Assembly (NCBI GenBank): GCA_036924085.1
Contig: JAVGWX010000004.1
Location: 45,105,293-45,169,292 of the forward strand
Direction: 5' to 3'
DNA: 64,000 nt
From: Ariolimax columbianus
Lineage: Eukaryota > Mollusca > Gastropoda > Stylommatophora > Arionidae
A program made the position numbers and the translations under genes. Of the stretch, positions 61,967-64,000 are shown in pieces (position 1 is the first letter of the stretch; each line of letters starts with the position of its first letter). The notes below the pieces were generated by a model. The model saw only the letters and a list, made by a program, of their open reading frames with translations. It was not told where the DNA came from and did no database searches.

Positions 61967-63039
61967 CTTCTTCTTCGTACGCTGTCAGACGTCAACTTGA
62001 ATTTTTTCGAAGAAGGCAGCTGTCATCCTGAGGCTGTCGACACTGCCATAGGGCTTGTCTAGTGTTGCCACTGGTGATGGCCACATGTGCTTTCTCTGGT
62101 TCTCGTATGTCGGGCAAATTTGCAGCAGATGTTCCGCGGTCATTTTCCCTGTACCACAGGTGCATTCGTCAGTACCACCTTTCTTCAGTTTATTGAATAG
62201 ATGGTACCTCAGTCTGTTGTGGCCTGTGCGGAGTCTGAAGACCACGACCTGCTCTCTTCTGTTCAACTGGTAGTAGGCATCATTTTTTGTGTAGCCAGTA
62301 TGCTCTGTTTCCCATTTGGCCATGTATCTGGCCCTAATAAACCTTTTGAACTCTTCGTAGGTCACACTAGAATCTGGTTGTGGTAACCTTGCACCTTCTT
62401 TAGCCAGTCTGTCTGCCTCCTATCCACTACTCCAGCGATGTTAGGGCCTGCTGCATCCGATTGTTTGCTATGGTGAGATTGTCTTCAGTGGTCCACAAAG
62501 CCAGATCGTCTGCAAACATAGAGCTGTGGACTCTTCTTAATATATTCTCTATTATGTTGTTTATATACACCAGAAAAATGTGTGGGTGACAGTACTCCCC
62601 CTTGGGGTACTCCCTGCTGCAGTGTCACATTTTTGCTCATCTTCCCTTGTACTTGAACTCTGGCTGTTCTGTTTTCGAAATAGTGGCTGATCAATCTGTA
62701 CATTTGTCCATATACTTCACTTCTTTATAGCTTGACTTTAAGTCCCTCTTTCCCCACCCTGTCAAATGCCTTCTCTAGATCCACCCAAACCGCTACTGTA
62801 TGCTTTTTCTCCTGGTAAGCATTCTCTATTTTCTGCGCTATGAGAGTGATCTGATCCTCAGTGGATCTGTGTTGTCTAAATCCTGCTTTCTGTGGAATTA
62901 ATATGTGTTTTTCTTCCAGGTGCCACATCAGTCTGATGTTTATCATACGCTCCATCAGTTTACCTACACAGCTCAGTAGACTGATAGGCCTGTATCAAAT
63001 TTGGATCTGTTCTATCTTTTTCTTTCTTTGGAACTGGTA
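61967..63039 (-). pseudogene. Ingi-like 2 LINE, 5'-truncated and internally deleted
   Basis: Copy of 29878-30950 with its (TTC)n tail at 61967-61976 present. Confidence 0.88.
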
Positions 63040-63126
63040 TTCGATGTAAATGATTTGAACATGAAAAGGAAAAGGTAATCCTTTTGCAATCATTGATGTC
63101 GAGGTTGAAAGTTAAACTTACTTAAT

Positions 63127-63964
63127 TAGCTGGATCTGATTTCTTTCTTCTTTTGAATAAGGGAATCACTCCTGCATCTTTCCAATCTCTTCGAACAATT
63201 CATTTTTCAAGTGATTGAGAAAATAATATAGCCAATGGTTTAACTAGTTAGTCTATACTTCAAATAGCATTGATGAATGGATACCATCTTGATCTGTACA
63301 TTTATCCACTTTTAATCCTTCCAATCTTTTTAGAACCATTTCCTCCGTAAGACAGAATGATTTTAATCGCACTATATCCATTTGACATTTGAAAATAGGT
63401 ATAGGCTCTGGTATCTTGGAGGAGTGTTCTTTTGTATAGACTGTGCCAAAGTATTGATTTATTAGATAAGCTATCTCCCTATTTTCTCTGCTTATTGTCA
63501 CTGTACTGTTTATGAGAAAGCCTACCTTGTCTTTAGGTCTTTGTTTATTTCTAACATTAGAAAAGAAGCTTTTACCATCAGTCTTGATCCTATTAGTAAG
63601 TTTTTTTCGAAGTCTATTTTGCTGCTTTACTTACTTTCTGAGCTATGTTTTGCTTGTCCAAATATTTTAAATATATTTCTTTTGATTTACTTGCCTTTAT
63701 ACACTTTGTCCAGGCTTTATTTTAAGCTCTTGTACATTTAGCTACAAATCTAGTAATCCACTTTTTATGATTGGTGTTTATCTCCATACATGGAACATAT
63801 TCGACTTTTAGTTGTTCTAAAAGTGTTTTGAAACACTCTGCCTCTTGTTCAACGTCTGTACCTCTGACAATATCTTTCCAGTTTATGTGGCTGTCTGTAT
63901 CTTTCATCTTCTGTACATCTGTCTTAGAGTAGTCGTATGCTCGCGAGTGTATATTTACATACAT
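63127..63964 (-). pseudogene. L2/CR1-like LINE, RT N-terminal remnant
   Basis: Copy of 8541-9378, ending 36 bp before the window edge. Confidence 0.8.
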
Positions 63965-64000
63965 TGTAAAGGCTGTTATAGGATATATTTTATGGACAAC

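Larger units (their letters stand above)
60688..64000 (+). repeat. Macrosatellite unit, start of a further copy
   Basis: Collinear with 6101-9414 and runs to the window edge, so the array continues to the right. At 41099/63032 this copy and the 40044 copy share GGAACTGG where the earlier two have GGTACTGG. Confidence 0.93.

Overview
This window is non-genic, retrotransposon-rich eukaryotic DNA. A recognisable nuclear 18S rRNA start (around 33326) and a nuclear 28S rRNA 3' end (to about 35588) make it animal, and the 18S variable regions look molluscan to me, most likely gastropod; that taxon call is from memory and tentative. I find no convincing host protein-coding gene, no bacterial-type operon and no CRISPR array.

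Layout. The window is a tandem macrosatellite with a unit of about 22.5 kb, itself built from dead retroelements. For description I split the unit into a P half (about 6101-13990) and a D half (about 13991-28598). Reading left to right: 1-1900 is the left piece of a D half; 1901-6100 is a full-length non-LTR retrotransposon on the minus strand that sits where about 12.7 kb of D half should be; 6101-28598 is one complete unit; 28599-32927 is the start of the next unit; 32928-40043 is a foreign block made of a broken rRNA locus plus a second full-length retrotransposon (plus strand); 40044-60687 resumes the unit but steps back 3,040 bp, so that stretch is present on both sides of the block; 60688-64000 begins a further unit.

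Elements. Ingi-like 1 is a 4.2-kb single-ORF LINE with apurinic endonuclease, reverse transcriptase, RNase H and a C-terminal CCHC motif, ending in (GAA)n. Copy 1 (1928-5836, minus) has an intact 1302-codon ORF; copy 2 (36106-40014, plus) differs by one in-frame stop at codon 214. Older relatives (Ingi-like 2 in the P half, Ingi-like 3 in the D half), an L2/CR1-like LINE and an RTE-like LINE survive as fragments. Each D half also carries a 26-bp minisatellite that appears to be an amplified L2-like 3' tail, and about 6.5 kb of a degenerate 55-bp minisatellite interrupted by a tRNA-derived SINE and a 300-bp Ingi-like 1 3' end, both with clean target-site duplications.

The most unusual feature is the rRNA block at 32928-35846: a GC-rich 5' external spacer, the first about 1,240 nt of 18S, then three diverged 180-215 bp units each joining the same 18S segment to the same 28S segment, then the terminal part of 28S. 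The rest of 18S, the ITS regions, 5.8S and most of 28S are absent. All percentage-identity and family statements are by eye.
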